Below, piece after piece: positions 49,687-59,084 of a stretch of 64,000 bases of DNA. Location: contig CATWID010000007.1 of NCBI GenBank assembly GCA_958350755.1, positions 1 through 64,000 of the forward strand, in the 5' to 3' direction. The notes beneath the pieces are model-generated. The model was not told the DNA's origin and searched no databases. It saw nothing but the letters and a program-made list of their open reading frames with translations. Positions within the stretch are counted from its first letter, which is position 1. Every line of letters starts with the position of its first letter. This stretch comes from an uncultured Collinsella sp. Its GTDB lineage: Bacteria > Actinomycetota > Coriobacteriia > Coriobacteriales > Coriobacteriaceae. The translations under genes and the position numbers were made by a program.

Positions 49687-51144
49687 ATGAGCGACTGCGA
49701 ATCCATGCCTGCCGAGGTGCGCGACCGCCTGCGCTCCATTCCCGCCGTTCACGAGCTGCTGGCCGAGTGGCCGGTCATGAAGGCTGCCGGCGATGCGGGC
49801 GACATGATTGTGCGCGAGGCGATTGATGCCGAGCTCGATGCCGAGCGCGAGGCGATTCGCTCTGGCGTCCCCGCTAGGAATAAGCGCGAGCTCGCCTTGG
49901 CCATCGAGCAGCGGTGCCACCGACTGTCGCTGCCGACCCTGCGCCCTGCCGTCAACGCGTCGGGCGTTGTGATTCACACCAATCTGGGCCGTGCTCCGCT
50001 TGCTCCCGCAGCGGTGCAGGCGGTGGCCGATGTCGCCCGCGGCTACAGCACGCTTGAGTATGACGTCGCGACCTGTGCCCGTGGGGGCCGCAAAGAGCAT
50101 GCCGCGCGTCTGCTGCGCACGCTCACGGGGGCGCAGGACGCCCTGGTTGTCAACAACAACGCCGCGGCGGTGCTGCTGGTGCTTGCCGCGCATGCAAGCG
50201 GCAAAGAGGTCATCGTGAGCCGTGGCGAGCTTGTCGAGGTGGGCGGCAGCTTCCGCATTCCCGATATCATGGCGGCTTCGGGTGCCAAGCTTGTCGAGGT
50301 GGGCTCCACCAACCGCACGCATCTGGATGATTACCGAAGCGCCATTACGCCCAATACGGCGATGATCTTGAAAGTTCATCCTTCTAACTACCGTATCGAG
50401 GGTTTCCACGAGGAGGTTTCCGCGGCGGAGCTTTCTGCGCTGGCGCATGAGCACGGGCTGTTACTGTACGAGGACCAGGGCTCGGGCGCTTTGCTTACAG
50501 ATGAGGTGCTCGTCGATGCTGGGGAGAAGCCCACGTCCGCCTCGCTTTGCGCCGGCGTTGACGTCGTCTCGTGCTCGGGCGACAAGCTGCTCGGCGCCTC
50601 GCAAGCGGGCATTATTCTCGGTAGCGCCCAGGTAATCGCCGCCTGTGCCTCGCATCCGCTTATGCGCGCGCTTCGCCCCGGCAAGCTCACGCTCGCGGCG
50701 CTCGAGGCCACTTTGCGCCTGTATGTGACCGGATCCGATACAGCGCATCGGGAGATCCCGGTGCTCAACATGCTTTCCGGCGCGCCGGCTCCGCTCGAGC
50801 GTCAGGCCAAGCGCCTGCATGACCGCATGCTGCGCAAGCTTCGCGAGTCTCAGTGTGAGGAGGCGGTGGAGCTGCAGGTTGTCGAGGGCGTGTCTGCTCC
50901 GGGCGGCGGTTCGCTGCCGACCGTCGAGCTCCCAACTTTTTGCGTTGCCGTCTGTCCCGTCGATGGGCGTCTATCCGCCGATGGCCTAAAGCGCGCTATG
51001 GTACAGGAGCCCGATACGCCGGTTGTGACGCGCGTGCGGCACGACCAGGTGCTTTTTGACGTTCGCACGCTTTTGCGCGACACCGACCTTGACCTGTGTG
51101 CGTCTGCGTTGGCGGATGCCGTGCGGGCAGGTTTGCGTCGATGA
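49687..51144 (+). CDS. selA: L-seryl-tRNA(Sec) selenium transferase
   Basis: A 485-residue PLP enzyme that converts Ser-tRNA-Sec to Sec-tRNA-Sec using selenophosphate. Seen are NASGVVIHTNLGRAPL (about residues 96-111), NNNAAAVLLVL, SRGELVEVGGSFRIPDIM and the PLP Lys300 in SGDKLLGASQAGII. The N-terminal 90 residues are the tRNA-Sec-binding domain. The ATG at 49687 has GAAAGG 5 nt upstream. Its stop overlaps selB's start (ATGA), so both are made together. Confidence 0.95.
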   Translation: MSDCESMPAEVRDRLRSIPAVHELLAEWPVMKAAGDAGDMIVREAIDAELDAEREAIRSGVPARNKRELALAIEQRCHRLSLPTLRPAVNASGVVIHTNLGRAPLAPAAVQAVADVARGYSTLEYDVATCARGGRKEHAARLLRTLTGAQDALVVNNNAAAVLLVLAAHASGKEVIVSRGELVEVGGSFRIPDIMAASGAKLVEVGSTNRTHLDDYRSAITPNTAMILKVHPSNYRIEGFHEEVSAAELSALAHEHGLLLYEDQGSGALLTDEVLVDAGEKPTSASLCAGVDVVSCSGDKLLGASQAGIILGSAQVIAACASHPLMRALRPGKLTLAALEATLRLYVTGSDTAHREIPVLNMLSGAPAPLERQAKRLHDRMLRKLRESQCEEAVELQVVEGVSAPGGGSLPTVELPTFCVAVCPVDGRLSADGLKRAMVQEPDTPVVTRVRHDQVLFDVRTLLRDTDLDLCASALADAVRAGLRR

Positions 51145-53105
51145 CCGCGCGCGAGCTTGTCGAATGTCCCGTTATCGTCGGAACGGCAGGACACGTCGAC
51201 CACGGAAAGTCGGCCCTTATCGAGGCGCTGACCGGCAAAAATCCCGACCGTCTGGAGGTCGAACGGCGCCGAGGCATGACCACTGAGCTCGGCTTTGGCG
51301 AGCTCGAGCTTCCCAGCGGCAAGCTTGTCGGCTTGGTCGACGTACCCGGGCATGCGCACTATCTGCGCGCCATGGTACAGGGCGCCACCGGCGTGGACGT
51401 TGCGTTGCTGGCGGTTTCGGCCGTTGAGGGCGTGATGCCGCAGACCCGCGAGCACGTTCGGGTTCTGGAGCTGTTGGGTGTGACGCGCATGGTCGTCGCA
51501 CTCACGATGCGCGATTTGGCCGACCACGAGATTGCCGCGCTGGCGGAGCTCGATGTCGAGGCGTTTCTGGACGGGACCGTGTTTGCGGGTGCCTCTATAG
51601 TGCCGGTGTCCTCCAAGACGGGCGAGGGCCTGGACGAGCTGCTTACGACGCTCGATAACACGGTTTGTTCGTGCTGGTCGGAGCATCTGGAGGCGACCGC
51701 TGGCTCGGGCGCCGCGCCCCGTCTTCCCATCGACCGTTGCTTTAGCATCCGCGGCACCGGAACCGTCGTGACGGGTACGCTGCACGACGGTCCCGTTTCG
51801 GTTGGCGATGAGCTCGTTGCGCTGCCGTCGCAAACGCGCTGTCGCGTGCGCGGGGTGCAGGTTCACGGGGATACCCAGTGCGCGGTTCCCGGCCAGCGCG
51901 TCGCCCTGAACCTGGTGGGCGATGGCGTGGCGGGCCTCAAGCGCGGCGAGATGCTCGGCGTCGAGGGTCGCGTGGGCCAGACGCTGCGCTTTTTGATGCA
52001 ACTGACATATGTGGGGCGCGATGGCGTGCGAGCCGGCGTTCTTGCTTCGGGTACACGCGTGCACGTTATGGCGGGCACGGCTGAGGTGCTCGGCCGCATT
52101 ATGCTTTTAGACGACGAGCCGCCTATTGCGGTCGGCGAGACGCGTGTGGTGCAGGTGCGCCTGGAACGGCCGCTGCCGTTGCGCGCCGGCGATCATGCCG
52201 TCATTCTGTCGTATTCGCCGATTTCGCTGCTTGGCGGCGGACGCGTCCTGCTATCGCGCTGTCGCCGCGCGCGGGTCCTGTCGGCGGGGGAGCGCGCGTT
52301 GTATGCGGCGCTTGAGTCCGGAGATGTCGCGGACGGCGTACACGCGTGGCTGGCGCTGCAAACGCTGCCTGTTGCTGCTGCCGGTGTTGCCGCAGCGCTC
52401 GATCTTGTTACCGGCGAGGTCGAGATCGTTTTGCGTGGGCTTGTGGACCAGGCTGCCGTGTGCGAGCTTGCTGCGGGCGGTGCGGTGCTCTACGCAGATG
52501 CCTCGGCTCTCGATGCTGCAATGGATGTGCTGGCTGCGGCCTTGTCCTCCATGCACGCGGCGGCTCCCAAGGAGATCGGCTTTACGTCCGGTGCGGTCGC
52601 GCACGCGGCTTGGCCGGGCGCCGGTAACGATGTCGCGATGGCACTTATTGCCGAGGGCTGTGCACGTGGCGTGTGCGCCGTCGACGGTGCCGAGGTGTTC
52701 GACCCGCATTCCGCCGCCGCGGCGATACGCGTGGTGCGCGAGGCTGGCCAGCGTATCGTGGCCCTGCTGGATGAGGCCGGTCTTAATGCGCCGACGCTTC
52801 CCGAGGTGAGCGAACAGTTGCAGCTCGATCGCGACACCATGACGCGTGCACTGCGCGAGCTTTCGCTCAACCACTCGATCGTTAAGGTCGAGCGCGACGT
52901 TGCCTTGTCCGCCGCTGCCGAGGCCCATGCGCGTGAGGTTGTTGCGACGGCTATCGAGGCTGCTGGCGGCGCCGCCACCACGAGTGTGCTGCGCGAAGCC
53001 CTGGGCGTGTCGCGCAAACGAACCATTAGCATCTTGGAGCACCTGGATGCCGTGCGCTTTACAGTACTCGACAAGGAGTCCGGCGGTCTGAGATCGCTGC
53101 GTTAG
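51141..53105 (+). CDS. selB: Selenocysteine-specific elongation factor SelB
   Basis: A 654-residue GTPase that brings Sec-tRNA-Sec to the ribosome at SECIS-marked UGA codons. G1 is GTAGHVDHGKSAL (about residues 14-26), G2 is GMTTELGFGEL, and G3 is DVPGHAHYL. The G4 position reads T122-M123-R124-D125, lacking the usual Lys of (N/T)KxD. Domains II and III follow, and from about 400 come the winged-helix repeats that bind SECIS RNA. It overlaps selA by 4 nt; the tRNA-Sec gene follows. Confidence 0.94.
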   Translation: MTARELVECPVIVGTAGHVDHGKSALIEALTGKNPDRLEVERRRGMTTELGFGELELPSGKLVGLVDVPGHAHYLRAMVQGATGVDVALLAVSAVEGVMPQTREHVRVLELLGVTRMVVALTMRDLADHEIAALAELDVEAFLDGTVFAGASIVPVSSKTGEGLDELLTTLDNTVCSCWSEHLEATAGSGAAPRLPIDRCFSIRGTGTVVTGTLHDGPVSVGDELVALPSQTRCRVRGVQVHGDTQCAVPGQRVALNLVGDGVAGLKRGEMLGVEGRVGQTLRFLMQLTYVGRDGVRAGVLASGTRVHVMAGTAEVLGRIMLLDDEPPIAVGETRVVQVRLERPLPLRAGDHAVILSYSPISLLGGGRVLLSRCRRARVLSAGERALYAALESGDVADGVHAWLALQTLPVAAAGVAAALDLVTGEVEIVLRGLVDQAAVCELAAGGAVLYADASALDAAMDVLAAALSSMHAAAPKEIGFTSGAVAHAAWPGAGNDVAMALIAEGCARGVCAVDGAEVFDPHSAAAAIRVVREAGQRIVALLDEAGLNAPTLPEVSEQLQLDRDTMTRALRELSLNHSIVKVERDVALSAAAEAHAREVVATAIEAAGGAATTSVLREALGVSRKRTISILEHLDAVRFTVLDKESGGLRSLR

Positions 53106-53167
53106 CGGTTTCCGCATCGCTCTTTTCGGTTGTGGTCTGTTGGGTTTGGTAAAATACCGCCACGTTT

Positions 53168-53264
53168 GGGAGCGGATGGGCTCCGGTGGGCCCCGCGGTC
53201 TTCAAAACCGTTGTGAGGCGTGCAAAACGTCTTGGATGTGTTCGATTCACATCCGTTCCCGCCA
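53168..53264 (+). tRNA. selC: tRNA-Sec (TCA)
   Basis: A 97-nt tRNA with an 8-bp acceptor stem (GGGAGCGG/CCGTTCCC, one wobble), anticodon TCA within CGGTCTTCAAAACCG, a long variable arm (TGTGAGGCGTGC...ACGTCTTG) and the T arm ATGTGTTCGATTCACAT, ending in encoded CCA. These are the features of bacterial tRNA-Sec. It lies directly after selB, completing the Sec set. Confidence 0.96.
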
Positions 53265-53276
53265 ACGCATCTCGCC

Positions 53277-53319
53277 AAAACCACCACAAAGGTGCCTGTC
53301 CCCTTTGTGGTGGTTTCGA
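53277..53319. repeat. CCACCACAAAGGTGCCTG palindrome, copy 3
   Basis: A stem of AAACCACCACAAA with TTTGTGGTGGTTT around GGTGCCTGTCCCC. Compared with the copies at 5235 and 5514, G/C pairs have changed to A/T on both arms, keeping the stem. This supports selection for the hairpin. It follows tRNA-Sec and may end its transcript. Confidence 0.8.
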
Positions 53320-53527
53320 AACGTGCGGGAAACAGCTTCGAAACACGCGATTTGCTCGTCAGGCGGTCAAAAAGCTATCTACCTGCATCGTAATCAAAAT
53401 GAAACATCCGCTCGTTGCCTTATTCGTAACTTTGTAGCAACAGTGCGATATTATCCATACTCGATAAAGCTCACGGCGCATGGGGCGCCGCGAACGACAC
53501 CTTTCTTTTCCATCAATTGGAGGAAGC

Positions 53528-54883
53528 ATGAGCTACACGCAGAAAGTTCTCGACGAGCTCAAGGCCCGCTATCCCGAGCAGCCTGAGTTCATCCAGGCCG
53601 CGACCGAGATCCTCGGCACCATCCAGCCGGCGCTCGACGCCCATCCCGAGTACGAGGAGGCCGCCCTGCTGGAGCGCCTCGTCGAGCCCGAGCGCATCGT
53701 TATGTTCCGTGTCCCCTGGGTCGACGACCAGGGCAAGGTCCAGGTCAACCGCGGCTACCGCGTCGAGTTCAACTCTGCCATTGGACCCTACAAGGGCGGC
53801 CTGCGCTTTAACCCGACGGTCACCCTGGGCATGCTCAAGTTCCTGGGCCTGGAGCAGATCCTCAAGAACAGCCTGACCACCCTTCCCATGGGCGGCGGCA
53901 AGGGCGGTTCCGACTTTGACCCCAAGGGCAAGTCCAACAACGAGATCATGCACTTCTGCCAGTCCTTCATGACCGAGCTCTATCGCCACATCGGTCCCAA
54001 CACCGACGTTCCCGCCGGCGACCTGGGCGTTGGCGGCCGCGAGGTTGCCTACCTGTTCGGTCAGTACAAGCGCCTGACCAACGAGTGGACCGGCGTCCTC
54101 ACCGGCAAGGGCCTCTCCTTTGGCGGCTCGCTCGCCCGTACCGAGGCCACCGGTTACGGCCTGGTCTACTTTGCGGACGAGTACCTCAAGAGCCGCGGCG
54201 ACTCCTTCGAGGGCAAGAACGTCGTCGTTCACGGCTCCGGTAACGTTGCCATCTACGCCGTCCAGAAGGTTTCCCAGCTCGGCGGCAAGGTGCTGGCCTG
54301 CTCCGATACCCACGGCTGGGTCGAGGATCCCGACGGCATCGACTACTCCGTGCTCGAGCACGTCTACAACCAGAAGCGCTCTGGCCACGACAAGGGCGTC
54401 ACGCTCGCCATGTACGTTGACGAGAAGCCCAATGCCACGTGGCACGAGGGCGACGGCCGTGGCGTGTGGCAGCTGCCCTGCGACATCGCGCTGCCCTGCG
54501 CTCGCGAGAACACGCTGCTGTTCGAGGACGCCCAGGCGCTCGTCGCCAACGGCTGCAAGGTGGTCGGCGAGGGCGCAAACATGCCCACGACCATCGAGGC
54601 CACGACCTACTTCCAGGAGAACGGCGTCGCCTTTATGCCCGGTAAGGCTGCCAACGCCGGCGGCGTGCTCGTGTCCGGCCTGGAGATGAGCCAGAACGCC
54701 GAGCACCTGTCCTGGACCTTCGAGGAGGTCGACGGCAAGCTCGAGCAGCTCATGCGCGGCATGTTCCACAACGTGGACGACACCGCCAAGGAGTATGGCC
54801 AGGAGGGCAACTTTGTCATGGGCGCCAACATCGCCGGCTTCCTGAAGGTCGCCGACGCCATGATGGCCCAGGGCGTCTGCTAA
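53528..54883 (+). CDS. gdhA: NADP-specific glutamate dehydrogenase
   Basis: A 451-residue hexameric-type glutamate dehydrogenase joining 2-oxoglutarate and ammonia. GPYKGGLRFNPTV, LPMGGGKGGSDFDPKGKS (catalytic Lys region, about residues 122-139), PAGDLGVGGREV and the Rossmann GSGNVAIYAV are clear. Length and sequence fit the NADPH-linked biosynthetic class. The ATG at 53528 has TTGGAGGAAG just before it. It is monocistronic, with a strong terminator. A gene of this kind is usually highly expressed, and the codon use here looks strongly biased to C-ending codons. Confidence 0.96.
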   Translation: MSYTQKVLDELKARYPEQPEFIQAATEILGTIQPALDAHPEYEEAALLERLVEPERIVMFRVPWVDDQGKVQVNRGYRVEFNSAIGPYKGGLRFNPTVTLGMLKFLGLEQILKNSLTTLPMGGGKGGSDFDPKGKSNNEIMHFCQSFMTELYRHIGPNTDVPAGDLGVGGREVAYLFGQYKRLTNEWTGVLTGKGLSFGGSLARTEATGYGLVYFADEYLKSRGDSFEGKNVVVHGSGNVAIYAVQKVSQLGGKVLACSDTHGWVEDPDGIDYSVLEHVYNQKRSGHDKGVTLAMYVDEKPNATWHEGDGRGVWQLPCDIALPCARENTLLFEDAQALVANGCKVVGEGANMPTTIEATTYFQENGVAFMPGKAANAGGVLVSGLEMSQNAEHLSWTFEEVDGKLEQLMRGMFHNVDDTAKEYGQEGNFVMGANIAGFLKVADAMMAQGVC

Positions 54884-54926
54884 ATCCAGCTTGACATAGC
54901 TCCGCACAGCACCAGCTGATGCGCCT

Positions 54927-54961
54927 AAGGCTCCCGGCAATTCCTGCCGGGAGCCTTTTTC
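54927..54961 (+). terminator. Intrinsic terminator of gdhA
   Basis: AGGCTCCCGGC pairs perfectly with GCCGGGAGCCT around AATTCCT, followed by TTTTTC. Confidence 0.92.
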
Positions 54962-55023
54962 TATGGTGGTGAGGGTCGTGCGCCCTCGTTTGGTACACTT
55001 AGGGGTACTGGACAAGTAAAGAG

Positions 55024-55938
55024 ATGGGGGAGAACGTGCTCAAGTTCGGTACCTACGTCCGTGTTGGAAACGCGGCCGAAGCCTATGAGCTCTTACAGAA
55101 GAACCGCAACAACAAGATTGTGGGCGGCGGCATCTGGATGCGCCTGGGTTCGCGTCGCGTGGCGACGGCGATTGACCTTTCGGCCTGCGGACTCGATCAG
55201 ATCGAGGAGACCGAGACCGAGTTTCGCATCGGTGCCATGTGCACCCTGCGCCAGCTCGAGCGCGATGCCGGGCTCAACGCGCTCGTCAACAACGTATTCG
55301 AGTTTGCCGTCCACGACATTGTGGGCGTGCAGCTGCGCAATACCGCCACGGTGGGTGGCAGCATCTACGGCCGCTTTGGTTTTTCGGACGTGCTCTCGGC
55401 CTTTTTGGCGCTCGACTCGTACGTTGAGCTGACGGGTGCCGGCCGCGTGCCGCTTGCCGAGTTTGTGAACATGGGCTATGTGCGCGACGTGATCGAGCAC
55501 GTCGTGGTCGTTAAGCACGACTACCGCGCGAGCTACGAGGCCGTACGCAAGGCCGCGACCGACTTCCCCTCCCTAAACGTTACCGCCGCCTGGTGGGATA
55601 ACAGCTGGCATGTCACCGTGGGCGCCCGCCCGCTGCGTGCGACCCTGCTGCAGGGCGAGGCATGCGGCCTCACCAGCGAGCAGCCTTCCGAGGACGAGCT
55701 GCGCGCCCTGGCCGCATCCGTTCGCGCGCTGAGTTACGGCACCAACCTGTGGGGCTCGGCCGACTACCGCCGCCGCATCTCGGCACCGTTGGCGATTCAG
55801 GCCGTGCGCCGCGCCGCCGGCATCGAGCTTTCGGCCGCGCTTGCCCGCGAGCTCGAGACCGTGCAGATCCCTAAGTTCGCCACGGACGAGTATTCCTGCC
55901 GCCGCGTGCCCGGCGTCGATTCTAGCGAGGTGCGCTAA
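55024..55938 (+). CDS. Xanthine-dehydrogenase-type FAD-binding subunit
   Basis: A 304-residue FAD-binding PCMH/CO-dehydrogenase-type domain protein, the electron-transfer subunit of molybdenum hydroxylases. NNKIVGGGIWMRLGSRRV corresponds to the first FAD loop and RNTATVGGSIYGRFGFSDVL (about residues 103-122) to the second. A C-terminal domain typical of CODH flavoproteins follows. The start may be ATG 55024 or GTG 55036, the latter just after GGGGGAG. It overlaps the large-subunit gene by 1 nt, so they form one enzyme. Confidence 0.9.
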   Translation: MGENVLKFGTYVRVGNAAEAYELLQKNRNNKIVGGGIWMRLGSRRVATAIDLSACGLDQIEETETEFRIGAMCTLRQLERDAGLNALVNNVFEFAVHDIVGVQLRNTATVGGSIYGRFGFSDVLSAFLALDSYVELTGAGRVPLAEFVNMGYVRDVIEHVVVVKHDYRASYEAVRKAATDFPSLNVTAAWWDNSWHVTVGARPLRATLLQGEACGLTSEQPSEDELRALAASVRALSYGTNLWGSADYRRRISAPLAIQAVRRAAGIELSAALARELETVQIPKFATDEYSCRRVPGVDSSEVR

Positions 55939-58769
55939 TGGCTGCCAAACTCATCGATCTTTCCTTTACGCTCAACGGCCGCAAGGTCAAGGTTCAGATT
56001 GCCCCCGACACCATGCTCTTTGCGCTGCTGCGCGAGCAGGGCTGCGCGTCGGTGCGCTGCGCCTGCGAGACCACCAACTGCGGCCTGTGCACGGTGTGGC
56101 TCGACGGCGACCCGGTGCTGAGCTGCTCGGTTCCTGCCGCCCGTGTTGAGGGCCATACCATCACCACGCTTGAGGGCCTTAAGGCCGAGTCCGAGGCGCT
56201 CGCCCGCGCCATGGCCGCCGAAGGTGCCGAGCAGTGCGGTTTTTGCGCCCCCGGCCTCATCATGAACGTGCTGGCGCTCGCCCGCGCCGCCAAGGAGGAC
56301 CCGAGCCTCGTCGCCACACGCGAGGAGCTCTCGCGCCAGCTCGCAGGCAACCTCTGCCGCTGCAGCGGCTACGAGAGCCAGCTGCGCGCCATCGTCCGCT
56401 TCCTTAACGAGTCTGGCGTGCAGGTGGGCTTCGAGATGCCCGAGCTGCCGGTCAATAACACCAGCTCTGACGGCGTCACCTACAAGCAGATCACCCACAA
56501 GCAGCCCAAGAAGGACTCGAAGGCCCTGCTCGAGGGTCGTCCGGTCTACACCGGCGATATGGTGCCCGCCGGCGCGCTCATCGTTAAGCTCAAGCGCAGC
56601 CCGTACGCCCGCGCCAAGATCCGCTCCATCGATACGTCGCGCGCCCTGAAGGTGCCCGGCGTGGTGGGCGTCTACACCTACGAGGACGTGCCCAAGCGCC
56701 GCTTTACCATCGCCGGCCAGAGCTATCCGCAGCCGAGTCCCTACGACCGCCTGATTCTCGAGAACCTCGTCCGTTACCAAAACGAGGAGGTGGCAATCGT
56801 TGCCGCCGAGACCGAGGAGGCTGCTGACAAGGCGCTCAAGCTCATCAAGGTCGACTATGAGGTGCTCGAGCCGCTGCTCGACTTTACCCAGGCGCTCGAT
56901 AACGACATCGTGGTCCACCCCGAGGGCGACGTGACCTTTATGTTCCCGCAGGGCGGGGATGTCTCGCGCAACTTGGTATGCAGCGGCACGAGCGACTTTG
57001 GCGACTTGGACGAGGCCTTCGCCCAGAGCGACATCGTCTTCACCCGCACCTACACCAGCCAGGCCACGCAGACCGCGCCCATGGAAACCTTCCGCGCCTT
57101 CGCGACGACCGACGTGTTCGGGCGCATTTCGGTGACCACCTCCACGCAGGTGCCCTTCCACGTGCGCCGCATGGTCGCGCAGTCGCTCGACATTCCGCAG
57201 TCGCAGGTGCAGGTTATTAAGCCGCGCATCGGTGGCGGCTTTGGCTCCAAGCAGACGGGCTGCTGCGAGATCTTCGTGGCGTTCGTGACCCAGCAGACCG
57301 GCCGTCCGAGCTATTGCTGCTACACCCGCGAGGAGACCATCACCGCGGGCAACTCGCGCCATCAGATGCAGATGACCGTTAAGCTGGGCGCCATGAACGA
57401 CGGCACCATCACGGCCATCGACTTACATACGCTGTCCAACGCCGGCGCGTACGGCGAACACGCCACCACGACGATCGGCCTTTCGGGCCACAAGAGTCTG
57501 CCCATCTACAACCACGTGAAGGCGAGCCGCTTTAGCTGGGACGCCGTCTACACCAACACCAACCGCGGCGGAGCGTATCGCGGCTACGGTGCCACCCAGG
57601 GCCAGTTTGCCGTGGAGAGTGCCGTCAACGAGCTTGCCGACATGCTGCACATGGACCCCGCCGACCTGCGCCTTAAGAACATCGTGCGCGAGGGCGAGAT
57701 CATGCCGCAGTACTACAACGAGAAGCTCAACGCCTGCGCACTCGACCGCTGCCTGCTGCGTGCGATGGACATGATCGGTTGGCGCGACAAGCCGCTGGCC
57801 GTGGACCTGGGCGACCGCGTGCGCGCCCTGGGCTGTGCGCTCACCATGCAGGGCTCGGGCATTTCCAACGTGGATATCGCCGGCATTGACATGCGCCTGG
57901 AAGAGGACGGCTTTATCACGCTTTCGACCGGCGCCACCGACAACGGCATGGGCGTCGACACGATCCTGGCGCAGATTGCCGCCGAGGAGCTGGGCGTGGA
58001 GAGCTCTCTCATTGTGGTTCGTGGCGTGGATACCGATGTATCGCCCTTCGACGCCGGCTCGTACGCGAGCTCGGGTACGTACGTGACGGGCCTGGCCGCC
58101 AAGAATGCCGCGACCGAGCTGCGCAAGAAGATTTGCGCCAAGGCCGCCCAGATGTGGGACGTGGATGCCGCCGATGTGGTCTTTGATGGCCAGTACGTGC
58201 GCCTGTCCGACGAGCGCGCCGCCCGCGAGCGCGGTCGCTACCTCACGCTGCGCGACTTTGCCAACCTGTGCGTTAAGAACATCGAGGGCGGCGACGCGCT
58301 GACCTCGCATGCCTCTGCCAGCCTGCCCGTTTCGCCCCCGCCGTTTATGGCCGGCATTGCCGAGGTCGAGGTCGACAAGGCAACCGGCAAGGTGACCGTG
58401 GTGGATTACGCCGCGGCCGTCGACTGCGGCACCGTGATCAACGAGGCGCTCGCGCGCGTCCAGGCCGAGGGCGGCATTGCCCAGGGTATCGGTCACGCGC
58501 TCTACGAGATTGTCGAGCACGACGACCGCGGCCGTCTGCGTACCGGCAACTTTATGAGCTACAAGCTGCCCGCGCGCCTGGATATCGGCAGCATCCGCGT
58601 GGCCTTTGAGCCGAGCTATGAGCCGACGGGCCCGTTTGGCGCCAAATCGATCGGCGAGGTCGTCATCAACACGCCGCTCGCCGCCGTGGCCTCGGCCGTC
58701 GCACACGCCACGGGCCACCAGGTCCGCTCGCTGCCCATCACGCCGGAGAAAGCGCTGCTGGGGGAGTAG
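55938..58769 (+). CDS. Fused 2Fe-2S and molybdopterin subunit of xanthine-dehydrogenase-type hydroxylase
   Basis: A 943-residue fusion. Residues 1-165 hold two [2Fe-2S] sites: CACETTNCGLC with an upstream Cys, and QCGFCAPG ... NLCRCSGY. From about 175 comes the molybdopterin domain, with IGGGFGSKQ, RGYGATQGQFAVE and FGAKSIGEVV (catalytic Glu). Such enzymes hydroxylate purines, nicotinate or related heterocycles. In selenium-using anaerobes some carry a labile selenium at Mo; the nearby selenium genes make this possible, but yqeB/yqeC markers are not in this window. The exact substrate is unknown. Confidence 0.9.
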   Translation: MAAKLIDLSFTLNGRKVKVQIAPDTMLFALLREQGCASVRCACETTNCGLCTVWLDGDPVLSCSVPAARVEGHTITTLEGLKAESEALARAMAAEGAEQCGFCAPGLIMNVLALARAAKEDPSLVATREELSRQLAGNLCRCSGYESQLRAIVRFLNESGVQVGFEMPELPVNNTSSDGVTYKQITHKQPKKDSKALLEGRPVYTGDMVPAGALIVKLKRSPYARAKIRSIDTSRALKVPGVVGVYTYEDVPKRRFTIAGQSYPQPSPYDRLILENLVRYQNEEVAIVAAETEEAADKALKLIKVDYEVLEPLLDFTQALDNDIVVHPEGDVTFMFPQGGDVSRNLVCSGTSDFGDLDEAFAQSDIVFTRTYTSQATQTAPMETFRAFATTDVFGRISVTTSTQVPFHVRRMVAQSLDIPQSQVQVIKPRIGGGFGSKQTGCCEIFVAFVTQQTGRPSYCCYTREETITAGNSRHQMQMTVKLGAMNDGTITAIDLHTLSNAGAYGEHATTTIGLSGHKSLPIYNHVKASRFSWDAVYTNTNRGGAYRGYGATQGQFAVESAVNELADMLHMDPADLRLKNIVREGEIMPQYYNEKLNACALDRCLLRAMDMIGWRDKPLAVDLGDRVRALGCALTMQGSGISNVDIAGIDMRLEEDGFITLSTGATDNGMGVDTILAQIAAEELGVESSLIVVRGVDTDVSPFDAGSYASSGTYVTGLAAKNAATELRKKICAKAAQMWDVDAADVVFDGQYVRLSDERAARERGRYLTLRDFANLCVKNIEGGDALTSHASASLPVSPPPFMAGIAEVEVDKATGKVTVVDYAAAVDCGTVINEALARVQAEGGIAQGIGHALYEIVEHDDRGRLRTGNFMSYKLPARLDIGSIRVAFEPSYEPTGPFGAKSIGEVVINTPLAAVASAVAHATGHQVRSLPITPEKALLGE

Positions 58770-58793
58770 CGGGTCGGCGAACAAGTCGTAATT

Positions 58794-58825
58794 GGCGGGG
58801 CGGGGCAACTCGACCCGCCTTTTGC
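58794..58825 (+). terminator. Intrinsic terminator of the hydroxylase operon
   Basis: GGCGGG and CCCGCC pair across GCGGGGCAACTCGA, followed by TTTTG. Confidence 0.75.
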
Positions 58826-58909
58826 ACTCGTGGTGAGGTCGTGAGCCTGTAAAACGTGTGCGTGCGCTTGGCGCTCGTATCTGCTATCATTCCTAGTCTG
58901 TGCGCTCAT

Positions 58910-58993
58910 GCGGGCGTGGCGGAATTGGTAGACGCGCCAGATTTAGGTTCTGGTGGGATTCCCGTGAAGGTTCGAGTCCTTTCGCCCGCACCA
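58910..58993 (+). tRNA. tRNA-Leu (TAG)
   Basis: An 84-nt class II tRNA with encoded CCA. The acceptor stem is GCGGGCG/CGCCCGC, the anticodon loop TTTAGGT carries TAG, there is a long variable arm (TGGGATTCCCGTG), and the T arm contains GGTTCGAGTCC. Confidence 0.96.
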
Positions 58994-59084
58994 TCGCACC
59001 TGCGTCGGCTCCCGCCGTCGCGACTCTTTGTTGCATAAAGGTACCAGCACCTCAGATAAGCTGGGCAGTATGAGGAGGAACGTG

